Shown: positions 9,012 through 18,322, counted from the first letter of the stretch. The stretch is 64,000 bases of DNA from Akkermansia sp. RCC_12PD (GCF_036417355.1 NZ_CP143889.1:1426001-1490000), one strand, 5' to 3'. Notes: generated by a model from the letters alone, not told the origin. Made by a program: numbers and translations.

Positions 9012-11006
9012 ATGTCTGATACTTCCCCAGATTTGACTCCGGAGCAGGGTTCTCCGGAGCCGGCAGTCAAAAAACGCACCGTGCGCAGGACCAAATCCTC
9101 TGCGGAAACTCCGGCGGAATCCCTGGTGAACGCGCACTCTTCCGCATCCGCACAGGAATCTTCCCCCGCCCCGCGCAAGCGGACTGTCAGGAAAAAGGCG
9201 CCTGAAACGGAAATCAAAGGTGAAAGGGAAACGAAGGAGCCGGAAAAGAAGACCTCCGTCCGCAAGCGTACTGCCAAGGCCGTAGAAGAAGTCCCGGCGG
9301 AGGAAGCTTCCGCCAAACCCAGACGGGGCCGTCCCCGCAAGAAGCCCGTGGAGGAAGTTTCCGATCAGGCAGAAACGCCTGTTCCTGCTGCGGATACCGC
9401 AGTCAAGCCGGTACGCAGGCGTTCTAAAAAGGCCGTTCCCATGGTGGAACATGAGGCTGGCGCCCCGGATTCCTCCGCTCCCGTCCTGGCGCCGCAGCAT
9501 TTCGCTCCACCCGCAGAGCCTCCTTCCGGAGAAGCTGAGGAAAAGAAGCCCAAAGTGATCCGCCAGCGGTTCGTGAGAAAGAGCCGTGTGCAGGATGCGG
9601 AGGGGAATTCCGATGACGCTTCCCCCGCTATCAAGGTAGTGCAGGAAGGGGCGGCAGACCTGTCAGACGAATCTTCCCGGGAACCACAGCGGGGGAATGA
9701 CCAGCAGCGCCAGCGTTTTGACCGGAACAACCAGCGCAATAACGACCGTTTTAACAAAAACAGGACCAACCGGCCCGACAACCGCAACGGAAATTATAAT
9801 AATAAAAACGGCAACGGCCGATTTAAAAACCGCCGGAATGGCAATTTCCAGGACAATCCCTCCCCCCAGAACAATGCTCCGCGGGAACTGGGGCCGCCGG
9901 AACCGGTGGACGGCCTGCTGGAGATCACGAACAAGGGATTCGGCTTTCTGCGGAAGCCGGACAATGATTTTGACGCTTTTGCGGAGGCCGTGTACGTCCC
10001 GCAGGACATGATCCGCAAATTCGGCCTGCGCCCCGCCGTGTGGGTTCACGGGCAGGCTTGCCGCCATGACCGCGGCATTCTGCTGACGGAAATCACCTCC
10101 ATCAACGGAGACCTTGCGGAGAAAGCCCGCAAGCATCCGCATTTTGAAGAACTCAAGGCGGTCAACCCGACCAAGCGCCTTTCCTTTGAAACCCGTCCGG
10201 AACGCTATACCACGCGTACGCTCGACCTGATTGCCCCCATAGGCCGCGGCCAGCGCGGGCTGATCGTCTCTCCGCCTCGCGCGGGCAAGACGACGCTCCT
10301 CCAGCATATGGCTGAGGCCATTCTGGAAAATTACAAGGACTCCGTCCACCTGATGGTGCTTCTGGTGGACGAACGACCGGAAGAAGTCACGGAATTCAAG
10401 CGTTCGTTGCCCGGCGCGGAAATCTACGCTTCCTCCAATGACGGAAGAGTGCGCGACCATTGCCGCATGGCGGAACTTTGCATCGAACGCGCCAAACGCC
10501 TTGTGGAAGCGGGGCAGCATGTATTCCTGCTGATGGACTCCATCACCCGCCTTGCGCGTGCCTACAACAATGCGGACAAGGGGAGCGGCCGCACCATGTC
10601 CGGCGGCATTGACGCCCGTGCACTGGAAATGCCCCGTCGCCTCTTTGCCGCCGCCCGCAACACCCGGCAGGCCGGTTCTCTGACCATTATCGCCACGGCG
10701 CTGGTGGAAACGAACAGCCGCATGGACGACCTGATTTTCCAGGAGTTCAAGGGAACGGGCAACATGGAGCTGGTGCTGAACCGCCGCATTGCGGAGCATT
10801 ACATTTTCCCGGCTGTGGATATCCTGAAGTCCGGGACGCGCCGTGAGGAACTGATCATGCCGGATGCGTGGCTCTTCAAGATGAACCTGATTCGCCGTGC
10901 GCTGGCAGGCCACAAGCCCGTGGAAGCCATGGAACGCTTCCTGTTCTTCCTGAACAAGTACCCCAGCAATGCCCAGATGCTTCTGGACCTGAAGCAGAAG
11001 GCCTAG
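9012..11006 (+). CDS. rho: Transcription termination factor Rho with long disordered N-terminus
   Basis: Hexameric RNA-dependent ATPase that ends transcription at unstructured C-rich RNA. Residues from about 295 onward are canonical: an RNA-binding cold-shock-like domain (GLLEITNKGFGFLR), Walker A near 420-426 (PPRAGKTTLL), LLVDERPEEVTE, the Q/R-loop region and MSGGIDARALEMPRRLF. The N-terminal ~290 residues are atypical. Residues 1-225 are Lys/Arg/Pro/Ala/Glu-rich with repeated KKRTVRR, RKRTVRKK and RKRTAK blocks. About 228-290 is an Asn/Arg/Gly-rich segment (NNQRNNDRFNKNR). E. coli Rho is 419 residues; this is 664. Similar insertions are known in Bacteroidetes Rho and can drive condensate formation; that this one does is inference. 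Confidence 0.97.
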   Translation: MSDTSPDLTPEQGSPEPAVKKRTVRRTKSSAETPAESLVNAHSSASAQESSPAPRKRTVRKKAPETEIKGERETKEPEKKTSVRKRTAKAVEEVPAEEASAKPRRGRPRKKPVEEVSDQAETPVPAADTAVKPVRRRSKKAVPMVEHEAGAPDSSAPVLAPQHFAPPAEPPSGEAEEKKPKVIRQRFVRKSRVQDAEGNSDDASPAIKVVQEGAADLSDESSREPQRGNDQQRQRFDRNNQRNNDRFNKNRTNRPDNRNGNYNNKNGNGRFKNRRNGNFQDNPSPQNNAPRELGPPEPVDGLLEITNKGFGFLRKPDNDFDAFAEAVYVPQDMIRKFGLRPAVWVHGQACRHDRGILLTEITSINGDLAEKARKHPHFEELKAVNPTKRLSFETRPERYTTRTLDLIAPIGRGQRGLIVSPPRAGKTTLLQHMAEAILENYKDSVHLMVLLVDERPEEVTEFKRSLPGAEIYASSNDGRVRDHCRMAELCIERAKRLVEAGQHVFLLMDSITRLARAYNNADKGSGRTMSGGIDARALEMPRRLFAAARNTRQAGSLTIIATALVETNSRMDDLIFQEFKGTGNMELVLNRRIAEHYIFPAVDILKSGTRREELIMPDAWLFKMNLIRRALAGHKPVEAMERFLFFLNKYPSNAQMLLDLKQKA

Positions 11007-11065
11007 GGAAAAGGCTTTCCCTTTTTTACGGCGTCCGGCCGATTTCGGAAAATACTGAAATCCGG

Positions 11066-11752
11066 TCAGACGCCTTTTTTACTGCCCCAAATGGCGATGT
11101 GCAGACGGTCGGAAAAGCGCAGGCCGTAGCGCAGGCACCATGCCACAACCCGCGGGCGCATGATGTCCAGTTCTTCCCGGCTGGCGGCCAGAGGCATGAT
11201 GAGGATGCGCTCCGCAGGGATTCCCGCCTGTTGTGCCAGTCGCAAAACGCCTGCCACATCCTCTTCGCAGGAAGCCACAAATTTGAACCAGGCTTTTTCC
11301 GTCTCCGCCAGACGGCGCAGAATATTCGGTTTCCAGGCTCGGGCGGCATCATTGCCGGAATGGGGAAGCTTGGGGGATACGTTGAACTGGCCGATATGGT
11401 GCAGCAACTCTTCATCCGGCAGGATAGTGCCGTTGGTTTCCATTTCCACGAAGTGTTCCGGAAGCAGTCGGAACAGTCCCGGTAGAGCCTTTTGCTGAAT
11501 AAGAGGCTCGCCCCCGGTGAGGACCAGGCGGCGGCAGGGGTAACGAAGGACGGCTATCGCCGCCTCTTCAGGGGAAAGCCTCACGACGGGAGATGTACCG
11601 TCCCATGAATAGGCCGTATCACACCAGGAGCAGGCCAGATTGCACCCAGCCAGGCGCAGGAAAACACAGGGCGCACCCTGGGATGCTCCCTCCCCCTGAA
11701 TGGAATGGAAGATCTCCGGTTCTCCGTGAAGCTGGGCCAGTTTTAACATCAT
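11066..11752 (-). CDS. queE: 7-carboxy-7-deazaguanine synthase QueE
   Basis: Radical-SAM enzyme that contracts 6-carboxytetrahydropterin to 7-carboxy-7-deazaguanine, an early step to queuosine. It shows the family opening EIFHSIQGEG and the 4Fe-4S cysteines in a CX3CX2C arrangement at about 37, 41 and 44 (CNLACSWC), then LTGGEPL, the ETNGT strand and a late NVSPKLPHSGND block. Length, 228 residues, is usual. The frame is open to 11908; MMLKLAQLHG at 11752 gives the normal N-terminus, with an ATG at 11773 as alternative. It is convergent with rho and follows the coiled-coil gene by 58 bases. Confidence 0.94.
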   Translation of the reverse strand: MMLKLAQLHGEPEIFHSIQGEGASQGAPCVFLRLAGCNLACSWCDTAYSWDGTSPVVRLSPEEAAIAVLRYPCRRLVLTGGEPLIQQKALPGLFRLLPEHFVEMETNGTILPDEELLHHIGQFNVSPKLPHSGNDAARAWKPNILRRLAETEKAWFKFVASCEEDVAGVLRLAQQAGIPAERILIMPLAASREELDIMRPRVVAWCLRYGLRFSDRLHIAIWGSKKGV

Positions 11753-11810
11753 CAAGCCGCATGAGACTACCATATCTCCTGCATCCGTCAACGCCTCCCT
11801 CCGGGGGGCG

Positions 11811-12866
11811 TCAACCGTTACCGCGGCGGAAGGCCCCCACGGTAAACAGCAGCAGGACGAACCCGACGACAGAAGCGGCTCCCGTGAACATCTTCTGGAA
11901 GGAGGCATGGCTCTTTTGCTCCTTGTTCAAATCGGCCAGTTCCTCTTTGGAGGCCCTGCCCATGGCCGCCCGTGCCCTGTCATAGGCATTGGAAGCCTGT
12001 GCTTCTTCCTTCTGGGCCCGTGCGAATGCCTCCCGGACGGTTTTGGATTGTTCCCTGTATTCTGCGGTTGCCAGCAGATCGTCGTCCGTCACGTCCATCA
12101 TGTCCGGCACTTTTTCCTCCCTGTTGTCTGCCAGAGCGGTATCTTTCTGTTCAGTCAATTTTTTTTCGGCGTTTTGCAGGCGGAGTTCCTGCTTGACGGC
12201 CTTTTCTTCCTGCGTCGTCAGATCGGCGTCCAACTGGCGAATTTTCTCATTCGTGCCGGCGATTGCGTGGTGGATGCGGGCCAGTTGTGCCTGCAAGGCT
12301 TCCGTATTGACTTTCTGGGAAGGAGCACGGACGGCGGATTTTTTCTTGGTTTTGGAATCTTCCCGCGATTTTGCCGCCTCGCGTTCCGCATCCGCCAGTT
12401 CCTTTTGGATGCTTCGCTGCTTGTCCGTCAGTTTGGCAAGAAGGCCCCTCATTTGCTCTTTTTTCTGGAGCAGTTCCTCCCGGGCTGATTTGATGCTTTC
12501 CCTCTGCTTGGCGGCGCGCTGCCGGAAGTGTTCCATTTTTTGGTTGTGATCGTTCACTTCCTCCTGATGGTCCTCCATGGCTTTCCGGTAGGAGGCATCG
12601 GCATTTTCCTGATACTGCTGCCTTTTTTTATCCAGATAATGCGCTTGGAATTTTTCCAACGCCAGCTCCGCATCCCGCGTAGCGTCCTGGGCGTTGTTCA
12701 ATTTTGTGCGGCTTTCGTTGACAGTTTGCTGCAGTGTCACGGCTGCTTCTTCCATGGTCTGTTTCCGGGCGGCCAGGGCCTCTCCTTTCGGTGTGATTTT
12801 ATGTTGGTAATACCAAACGGAGAGACCGGCAGTCAGGATAGTCAGCAAGAGAAGTACGTAGCGCAT
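11811..12866 (-). CDS. Coiled-coil protein with terminal membrane segments
   Basis: A 351-residue protein of unrecognised family. An N-terminal hydrophobic helix (residues 4-20, VLLLLTILTAGLSVWYY) is followed by about 290 residues of heptad-like Glu/Lys/Gln/Ala-rich coiled coil, and by a second hydrophobic helix near the C-terminus (TGAASVVGFVLLLFTVGAF) ending RRGNG. This gives a long coiled coil anchored at both ends in the inner membrane, with the coil in the periplasm or cytoplasm depending on topology. A basic, Ser-rich stretch (SKTKKKSAVRAPSQK) interrupts the coil near the middle. It sits just upstream of queE, with no evident link to queuosine. Confidence 0.8.
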   Translation of the reverse strand: MRYVLLLLTILTAGLSVWYYQHKITPKGEALAARKQTMEEAAVTLQQTVNESRTKLNNAQDATRDAELALEKFQAHYLDKKRQQYQENADASYRKAMEDHQEEVNDHNQKMEHFRQRAAKQRESIKSAREELLQKKEQMRGLLAKLTDKQRSIQKELADAEREAAKSREDSKTKKKSAVRAPSQKVNTEALQAQLARIHHAIAGTNEKIRQLDADLTTQEEKAVKQELRLQNAEKKLTEQKDTALADNREEKVPDMMDVTDDDLLATAEYREQSKTVREAFARAQKEEAQASNAYDRARAAMGRASKEELADLNKEQKSHASFQKMFTGAASVVGFVLLLFTVGAFRRGNG

Positions 12867-12938
12867 GGGAATGTTCCAACGATTCGGGTAAAACTACAAA
12901 AATAAGTCTCTCTTGTCAATCAGGCAGAAATGAAGAAA

Positions 12939-12971
12939 GACCGCACTCCCTTAGTATCAAGGAGAGCGGCC
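12939..12971 (-). terminator. Terminator hairpin after serA
   Basis: An imperfect 11-12 base stem with a 10-base loop lies about 45 bases past the serA stop. On the minus strand it is followed by a T-rich stretch (CTTTCTTCATTT). On the plus strand it is also followed by TTTTT. Confidence 0.65.
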
Positions 12972-13016
12972 TTTTTGCCAGGGATGTTCCAGACAGCTCC
13001 GGAAGCATGGCGCGGA

Positions 13017-14588
13017 TCAAACGTCCAGAGAAAAGGCGGTTATGGCGTCTATTTCTTTGGCAATTTTGTTGAGTAGTTCGTCGGAAACGGGCTTGTTGGT
13101 TTTGAGGACGGCCAGGGCTTCCTGGGTGGAGTGGTCGGCCGGGGCGGCGATGTTGTCGATGTTGATGCCGTTGGAATACAGGGCTGAACCGATGATGGCA
13201 ATGATGCCGGGGCGGTCCTTGTAGTGCAGGAAAATGGTCGTTCCGCGCAGGTCGGCATACAGGCCGTTGAAGTTGTTCAGTCGGGAGACCATGGGAATGC
13301 CCTCCGTCACGACGCCGCGCACACTGGTGTTGAAATATTCCCCTTCGTCCTCCATGACCACGTCCAGCGTGATAGAATCTTCATAGGGCTTGTCGTCCTT
13401 GGGTTCGCGGGCCTTGAAGACAATGCCGTGTTCCCGTAGCGACTCTTCCGCGGCGGGAGGCATGAGCCCTTTTTCCGCGTGCGGCAGCAACCCTTCCAGA
13501 ATGGGGGCGGTGAACCATTTGCGGAAAACGCGCAGATTGCCGTAAAAGGTGCATTCCACACGGCGTATGGGCTTGTTGCCGCCGGCTTTGCGGGCCAGGG
13601 CGGCCAGCAGGAAGGCCAGTTGCAGATGGGCCGGATTGAGGCCGTTGGGGGATTCCCCGTTGACCACGCAGGAGGTATCCCCGTCGGAGAAATAAGCTAC
13701 CATCTGTTCCGCGGCGCGTTTGGCGGCCTTGGTGTTGGCTTCCCTGGTATTGGCTCCCAGATGGGGCAGGAGCAGGTCTGCCACAGCGGCGGAGGGTTTC
13801 TCTCCGGCGGCGTCCTTGGGATGCACGTCCGTCAGGTAGCCGATGGTTTTGCCGGCGGCTTTTGCGGCGGCCAGGGCTTCTTCATCCACTACCCCGTAGC
13901 GGGAGCAGTTGATCAGGACGGCTCCGTCCTTCATGCGGCTGATGAGTTCCGCATTCACCATGTGGTGGGTGGAGGGACCGCCCGGAACGTGCAGGGTGAT
14001 GATGTCGCATTGGGAGAAAATGTCTTCAATGCTGGTGGGCGTGACGCCGATGTTCAGGGCGCGCTGGCGGGCCAGGAAGTGGTCATACCCCAGCAGGGTG
14101 GGTTCAAAGCCCTGGAGGCGTTTGACGAGGTTGCGGCCGATGTTGCCCAGGCCGATAATCCCCACGGTCTTCTTGGTCAACTCGCTGCCCATGTACTTTT
14201 TCTTTTCCCACAGGCCGGCGCGGGTGGTGGTGTCCGCCTGGACAAGATGGCGGTAATACGCCAGGATCATGGCCATGACTTCTTCCGCCACGGCATTGGA
14301 GTTGGCGCCCGGCGTGTTCATGACGTCCACATTCTTCTTGCGGGCGTACACGATGTCGATGTTGTCGTAGCCGGCTCCGGCGCGGATCACCAGTTTCAGA
14401 GAGGGAAGGGAGTCCATGATTTCCGGAGTGACTTTTTCACTGCGGACGATCAGGGCCACGGTATCCGGGTGGCTGGCTGCCTGTACGTCCAGGGGCGTGT
14501 CCGCGTCCTGAATGACTTCATATCCTGCCGTTTTAAGCGTGTTGGCCGCTACGTCGGAGAGTTTGGTGGGAATGAGAACCTTGTTCAT
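13017..14588 (-). CDS. serA: D-3-phosphoglycerate dehydrogenase SerA
   Basis: Oxidises 3-phosphoglycerate to 3-phosphohydroxypyruvate with NAD+, the first step of serine synthesis. The 523-residue length marks the long type with an intervening (ASB) domain and a C-terminal ACT domain for serine feedback. Seen in the sequence: VIRAGAGYDNID, the Rossmann motif GLGNIG at 146-151, NCSRYGVVDE with the catalytic-region Arg, PHLGANTREA with the catalytic His, and near the end the ACT-type FLHYKDRPGIIAIIGSALYS. It starts 21 bases after the DUF1015 gene, so the two form an operon, with the aminotransferase gene just upstream on the same strand. Confidence 0.96.
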   Translation of the reverse strand: MNKVLIPTKLSDVAANTLKTAGYEVIQDADTPLDVQAASHPDTVALIVRSEKVTPEIMDSLPSLKLVIRAGAGYDNIDIVYARKKNVDVMNTPGANSNAVAEEVMAMILAYYRHLVQADTTTRAGLWEKKKYMGSELTKKTVGIIGLGNIGRNLVKRLQGFEPTLLGYDHFLARQRALNIGVTPTSIEDIFSQCDIITLHVPGGPSTHHMVNAELISRMKDGAVLINCSRYGVVDEEALAAAKAAGKTIGYLTDVHPKDAAGEKPSAAVADLLLPHLGANTREANTKAAKRAAEQMVAYFSDGDTSCVVNGESPNGLNPAHLQLAFLLAALARKAGGNKPIRRVECTFYGNLRVFRKWFTAPILEGLLPHAEKGLMPPAAEESLREHGIVFKAREPKDDKPYEDSITLDVVMEDEGEYFNTSVRGVVTEGIPMVSRLNNFNGLYADLRGTTIFLHYKDRPGIIAIIGSALYSNGINIDNIAAPADHSTQEALAVLKTNKPVSDELLNKIAKEIDAITAFSLDV

Positions 14589-14609
14589 GTTGGTATGGAG
14601 AGGAGAAGG

Positions 14610-15863
14610 TTAGTGTTCAATGGTGTGGACGAAAAGCCCGCTGCGCAGCTTGGGCTCGAACCAGGTGGATTTGGGGGGCATGATTTCCCCGGCGTCCGCC
14701 ACGCGGAACAGGTCGTCCATGGTGACGGGATACAGGGAGAAGGCCAGCGCCATCTCTTCGGCGCAACGGCGTTCCAGTTCTCCCAGGCCGCGGATGCCGC
14801 CCACGAAGTCGATGCGGTCGTTGGTGCGCGGGTCGTCAATGCCCAGGATGGGAGCCAGCAGGTTGGCTTGGAGGATGGCGCAGTCCAGGCTTTCAATGGG
14901 ATGGTCCGCGTCGAAAGTGCCCGGTTTGGCGGTAAGGGAATGCCAGCGGCCGTCCAGATACATGCCGAATTCATGCTTGGCGCGCGGGGCGTAGCCTTCT
15001 CCCGGAACGGTGTCTGCGGGGACCACGTCGAAAACGGTTTGAAGCTTTTGCATGAACTCGTCGCGGCTCAGGCCGTTCAGGTCGCGCACGACGCGGTTGT
15101 AATCCATGATGAACAGGTCCTCGTCGCAGAAGACAACCGCCATCAGATAGTTGAATTCTTCCTGCCCCGTATAGTCCGGGTGCGCCTTCCGGCGTCTGGC
15201 GGAGACGGCGGCGCTGGAGGCCGTGCGGTGGTGGCCGTCCGCAATGTACAAAGCTTCCACTTCCTCAAATCCTTTCCGGATGGCCTCAACGGTTGAGGGA
15301 TCTGCAACAGGCCACAGAATGTGGGTTACGCCGTCCTCCGTGGTGAAATCGTATTCCGGCTTATGAAATTTGATCCATTCCCGGATGATGCGGGAAATCC
15401 CATCATGCTTCCGGTACGCCAGAAAGACCGGTTCCGTCTGCGCGGAACAGGCATCGAAATGCTCGATGCGGTCCAGTTCCTTTTCCCTGCGGGTCAGTTC
15501 ATGCTTCTTGATAGTACCGTTCGCATACTCGTCCACGGAGGCGCAGCCGACGATGCCTGTCTGCACGCGGCCCCACATGATCTGGCGGTAAATGTAAAAG
15601 GACGGTGCGCCGTCCTGGACGAGGTAGCCTTTCCGGATGAAGGCCTCCAGGTTTTCCTTCGCCCTGGCGTAGGTTTCCTGGGCATGAATGGCTTCCTCGC
15701 CCGTATCAATGTCGGAACGGCAGATGTGCAGGAAAGAGGCGTCGTTTCCGGCGGCCATCTCTTTGGCCTCCTGATGGTTCATGACGTCGTAGGGCAGGGA
15801 GGACACCCGTGCGGCCATATCCCGTGGAGGCCGCAGGGCGGGAAAAGGGTGGAGAGTGGACAT
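14610..15863 (-). CDS. DUF1015 family protein, serine-operon partner
   Basis: A 417-residue soluble protein matching the DUF1015 pattern: FPALRPPRDMAARVSSLPYD at the start, HICRSDIDTG, SFYIYRQ, IKKHELTRREKELDR, YIADGHHRTASSAA, MDYNRVVRDLNG and MPPKSTWFEPKLRSGLFVH at the end. This family is repeatedly found next to serA and serC-type genes, and a kinase or serine-metabolic role has been suggested in related bacteria; the sequence does not settle it. The HHRTAS motif is the most obviously conserved active-site candidate. It is immediately upstream of serA with a 21-base gap. Confidence 0.88.
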   Translation of the reverse strand: MSTLHPFPALRPPRDMAARVSSLPYDVMNHQEAKEMAAGNDASFLHICRSDIDTGEEAIHAQETYARAKENLEAFIRKGYLVQDGAPSFYIYRQIMWGRVQTGIVGCASVDEYANGTIKKHELTRREKELDRIEHFDACSAQTEPVFLAYRKHDGISRIIREWIKFHKPEYDFTTEDGVTHILWPVADPSTVEAIRKGFEEVEALYIADGHHRTASSAAVSARRRKAHPDYTGQEEFNYLMAVVFCDEDLFIMDYNRVVRDLNGLSRDEFMQKLQTVFDVVPADTVPGEGYAPRAKHEFGMYLDGRWHSLTAKPGTFDADHPIESLDCAILQANLLAPILGIDDPRTNDRIDFVGGIRGLGELERRCAEEMALAFSLYPVTMDDLFRVADAGEIMPPKSTWFEPKLRSGLFVHTIEH

Positions 15864-16051
15864 GGAAAAGATGAACGGTTAGGAGTAGCGGCGATGATAC
15901 AGGGAGCGGATGGGGGAGACAAGCCCCGCTAAAATACATGCCGCAATGAACGGCGGCGTATGCCGTGCGGAAAAGTCTGACAAACCGGAAAAATGAAAAA
16001 ACCCGGGCAATGTCCGTCTGGGAGATCCTTCTCTATGTGAAGCGGGCTGTT

Positions 16052-16087
16052 GCTCCCTCTTTCCCGGACAGCCGGGAAAGAGGGAGC
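16052..16087 (-). terminator. Perfect 16-bp hairpin after the aminotransferase gene
   Basis: A perfect 16-base inverted repeat (GCTCCCTCTTTCCCGG and complement) with a 4-base ACAG loop, starting 13 bases past the stop codon at 16100. No T-run follows on the minus strand, so it may act with Rho, as an mRNA 3' end stabiliser, or as an attenuator between this gene and the DUF1015-serA operon. Confidence 0.75.
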
Positions 16088-16099
16088 GGGGAGGAATTG

Positions 16100-17170
16100 C
16101 TAGATGTTGAGGATGTCCACAATGTTGGAGGTGATGGAGCGCATGTCGTCCATCGTCAATTCACCCATGTGGGCGATGCGGAACGTCTTGTTCTTCAAAT
16201 CACCATAACCGTTGCCAAGCTGCATGCCGCGTTCGATCAGCGCGTTGTTCAGCGCGGCGACATCAATGTCGCGTGTGTTGCTGATCACCGTCAGGGTGCG
16301 GGAAAGGTGGTCGCGGTTGGCGAAAACGCTGAAATATTCGTCCGCCCAGGAGCGCACGAACTCGGCCATGGCTTCATGGCGTGCAAAGCGGTTGTCCACG
16401 CCTTCCTGCATGATGCGCTGGAGCTGGAGGTCCATGGCGTACATGATGGAAACGCACGGGGTGTTCGTGTACTGGTAATCCTTCTTCTGGATGGTGTCGT
16501 AAATGGAACGCAGGTCAAAATAGCAGCCGCGGTTGGGAACGGAAGCGGTGCGTTCGTAAGCCTTCGGGGAGAGCGTACAGACGGCCATGCCGGGAGGCAG
16601 GGCCAGTGCCTTCTGGGTGGAAGTCACCAGCACGTCCACGCCCAGCTTGTCCGTTTCAATCCGGGAACCGGCGGCGGAGCTGACGGCATCCATGCACCAG
16701 ACGACATCCGGGTACTTTTTAAGTACTTCCGAGATTTCTTCCACAGGGTTCTGAATGCCGGTGGAAGTTTCGTTGTGCGTGATGCAGATCGTGTCGTATT
16801 TGCCGGTGGACAGGGCGGCGTCCACCATTTCCGGGGTGGTGGGCTGGCCGAGCTCGCTCTTGAAAATGTCGGCGGGGACGCCGTTGCCCGTGGCGATCTT
16901 ATACCACTTGTCGCCAAAGGCGCCCACGGAGAAAATGGCGGCGCGCTTGGCGGTGCAGGAGCGCACGGCGCCTTCCATCAGGCCCGTGCCGGAGGAGGTG
17001 GAAAGCAGGATTTCCTGTTCCGTCAGCAGAATGCGGCGCAAATTGTTGGAAATGCGGCGCTGCAGGGCGGAGGCCGCCTTGGATCGGTGACCCATCATCG
17101 GGCCGCTCATGGCGGCGAGTACTTCAGGTGCTACTTCGGTGGGCCCGGGAATGAATAATTTGGTTGCCAT
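16100..17170 (-). CDS. Class V aminotransferase (alanine-glyoxylate/phosphoserine aminotransferase type)
   Basis: PLP enzyme of the alanine-glyoxylate/serine-glyoxylate aminotransferase group, 356 residues. It opens KLFIPGPTEVAPEVLAAMS, with GHRSKA, LLSTSSGTGLMEGAVRS (the phosphate-cup region), ITHNETSTGIQNPVEEI, WCMDAVSSAAGS holding the PLP-ring Asp, and VTSTQKALALPPGMA with the Schiff-base Lys near 187. Because the neighbouring operon holds serA and DUF1015 and no classical SerC is in the window, the likeliest job is conversion of phosphohydroxypyruvate to phosphoserine. That is inference: sequence alone would also allow serine-glyoxylate or alanine-glyoxylate exchange. The start at 17170 fits the family; the open frame runs on to 17287. 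Confidence 0.9.
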   Translation of the reverse strand: MATKLFIPGPTEVAPEVLAAMSGPMMGHRSKAASALQRRISNNLRRILLTEQEILLSTSSGTGLMEGAVRSCTAKRAAIFSVGAFGDKWYKIATGNGVPADIFKSELGQPTTPEMVDAALSTGKYDTICITHNETSTGIQNPVEEISEVLKKYPDVVWCMDAVSSAAGSRIETDKLGVDVLVTSTQKALALPPGMAVCTLSPKAYERTASVPNRGCYFDLRSIYDTIQKKDYQYTNTPCVSIMYAMDLQLQRIMQEGVDNRFARHEAMAEFVRSWADEYFSVFANRDHLSRTLTVISNTRDIDVAALNNALIERGMQLGNGYGDLKNKTFRIAHMGELTMDDMRSITSNIVDILNI

Positions 17171-17290
17171 TGGTTTTAGAAACTGGGTACGTGTACTATA
17201 GCGTCTCCAGACGGTTTGGCTATTCAAAATTCTTTGCGGCCGGAGGAGGCGGGTTGCGGGAAGTGCGGTTTCACCATGGCACGGCATTTC

Positions 17291-18322
17291 TCATGCCATC
17301 CAGGCCGTTATTCCTTTCACGAGCCAGTAGCCTCCGAAGAAAAGCCAGGCATACAGCAGCGCCGCCAGCAGGAAGGGCCGCGCTCCGGCTTTCTTGAATT
17401 TCTCAAAGCTGGATTCCGCGCCCAAGGCCGTCATGGCCATGGTTAGCAGGAAGGTATCCAGGGAATTGATGGCGCTTACGACACCGGAAGGGAGCAGATG
17501 CAGGGAATTGAAGCCGATGACGGCCAGGAAAAGAAAAGCGAACCATGGGATGGTGATCTTCCGTTTTTCCCCGGCCTGTCCGGCGGCGGCTTCCCTGCGG
17601 GAAAGAATGATGCTCAGGATGACCAGGACCGGGGCCAGCATCATCACGCGGATCATCTTGACGATGATGGCCGGGTCTGAAATGGCCTGTCCCATGGCGT
17701 TGCCGGCGCCGACCACGTGCGCCACCTCATGCAGGGTGGCTCCCGTAAACAGGCCCATTTGTTCCGTCGTCAGGTCCAGCATTCCGGCCCGGAACAGGGC
17801 CGGATAGAGGAACATGGAAAGCGTTCCGAAGATAACGACGGTGGAGACAGCCACGGCCGCCTTGTACGGCTGGCTTTTCACGACAGGTTCCGCCCCCAGC
17901 ACGGCGGCGGCTCCGCAAATGGAACTGCCGATGGAGGTCAGCAGGGCCGTATCCCGGTCCATCTTCAGCAGGCGGCCCAGTCCCGCGCCCAGCAGAATGG
18001 TGAAGGCCACGACGACCGCGTCAATAAGCAGGGCGGCGCCTCCGATGTCGATCACGCTCTGGAACGTCAGCTTGAATCCGTACAGCACAATGCCCGTTCT
18101 CAAAACCTGCTTGGTGCAGAACTGAATGCCGGGGACCCACGTTTTCGGCAGATGGTTGCGCAGGCTGTTGGCGTAAATCATCCCCAGCACGATGCCGACG
18201 ATCAGCGGGCTGAAGGAAAGGTGCTTCACCCATTCGAAATCCGCAATGTAACAGGCGGAAAAGGAGAAGAGAACGATCAGCAGAATGCCGTGCAGGGGAT
18301 TGGCGAGTCGTTTGGGAGACAT
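17291..18322 (-). CDS. YeiH/UPF0324 family membrane protein (putative sulfate exporter)
   Basis: A 343-residue inner-membrane protein with about ten hydrophobic helices. It matches the YeiH/PSE family: PLIVGIVLGMIYANSLRN, GIVLYGFKLTFQSV, SIGSSICGAAAVLGAEPVVK, TGATLHEVAHVVGAGNAMG and LTMAMTALGAESSFEKFKKAG at the end. The family has been annotated as a putative sulfate exporter; direct transport evidence is limited. It lies downstream of a LysR-type gene on the same strand, mirroring the enterobacterial yeiH/yeiE pairing. A 12-base perfect inverted repeat about 93-128 bases before the start is a candidate operator. Confidence 0.92.
   Translation of the reverse strand: MSPKRLANPLHGILLIVLFSFSACYIADFEWVKHLSFSPLIVGIVLGMIYANSLRNHLPKTWVPGIQFCTKQVLRTGIVLYGFKLTFQSVIDIGGAALLIDAVVVAFTILLGAGLGRLLKMDRDTALLTSIGSSICGAAAVLGAEPVVKSQPYKAAVAVSTVVIFGTLSMFLYPALFRAGMLDLTTEQMGLFTGATLHEVAHVVGAGNAMGQAISDPAIIVKMIRVMMLAPVLVILSIILSRREAAAGQAGEKRKITIPWFAFLFLAVIGFNSLHLLPSGVVSAINSLDTFLLTMAMTALGAESSFEKFKKAGARPFLLAALLYAWLFFGGYWLVKGITAWMA

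Noticed and set aside
13479-15296. 605-codon plus-strand frame
   Set aside because: Opposite serA and the DUF1015 gene; Gly/Val/His-rich shadow typical of high-G+C antisense frames.
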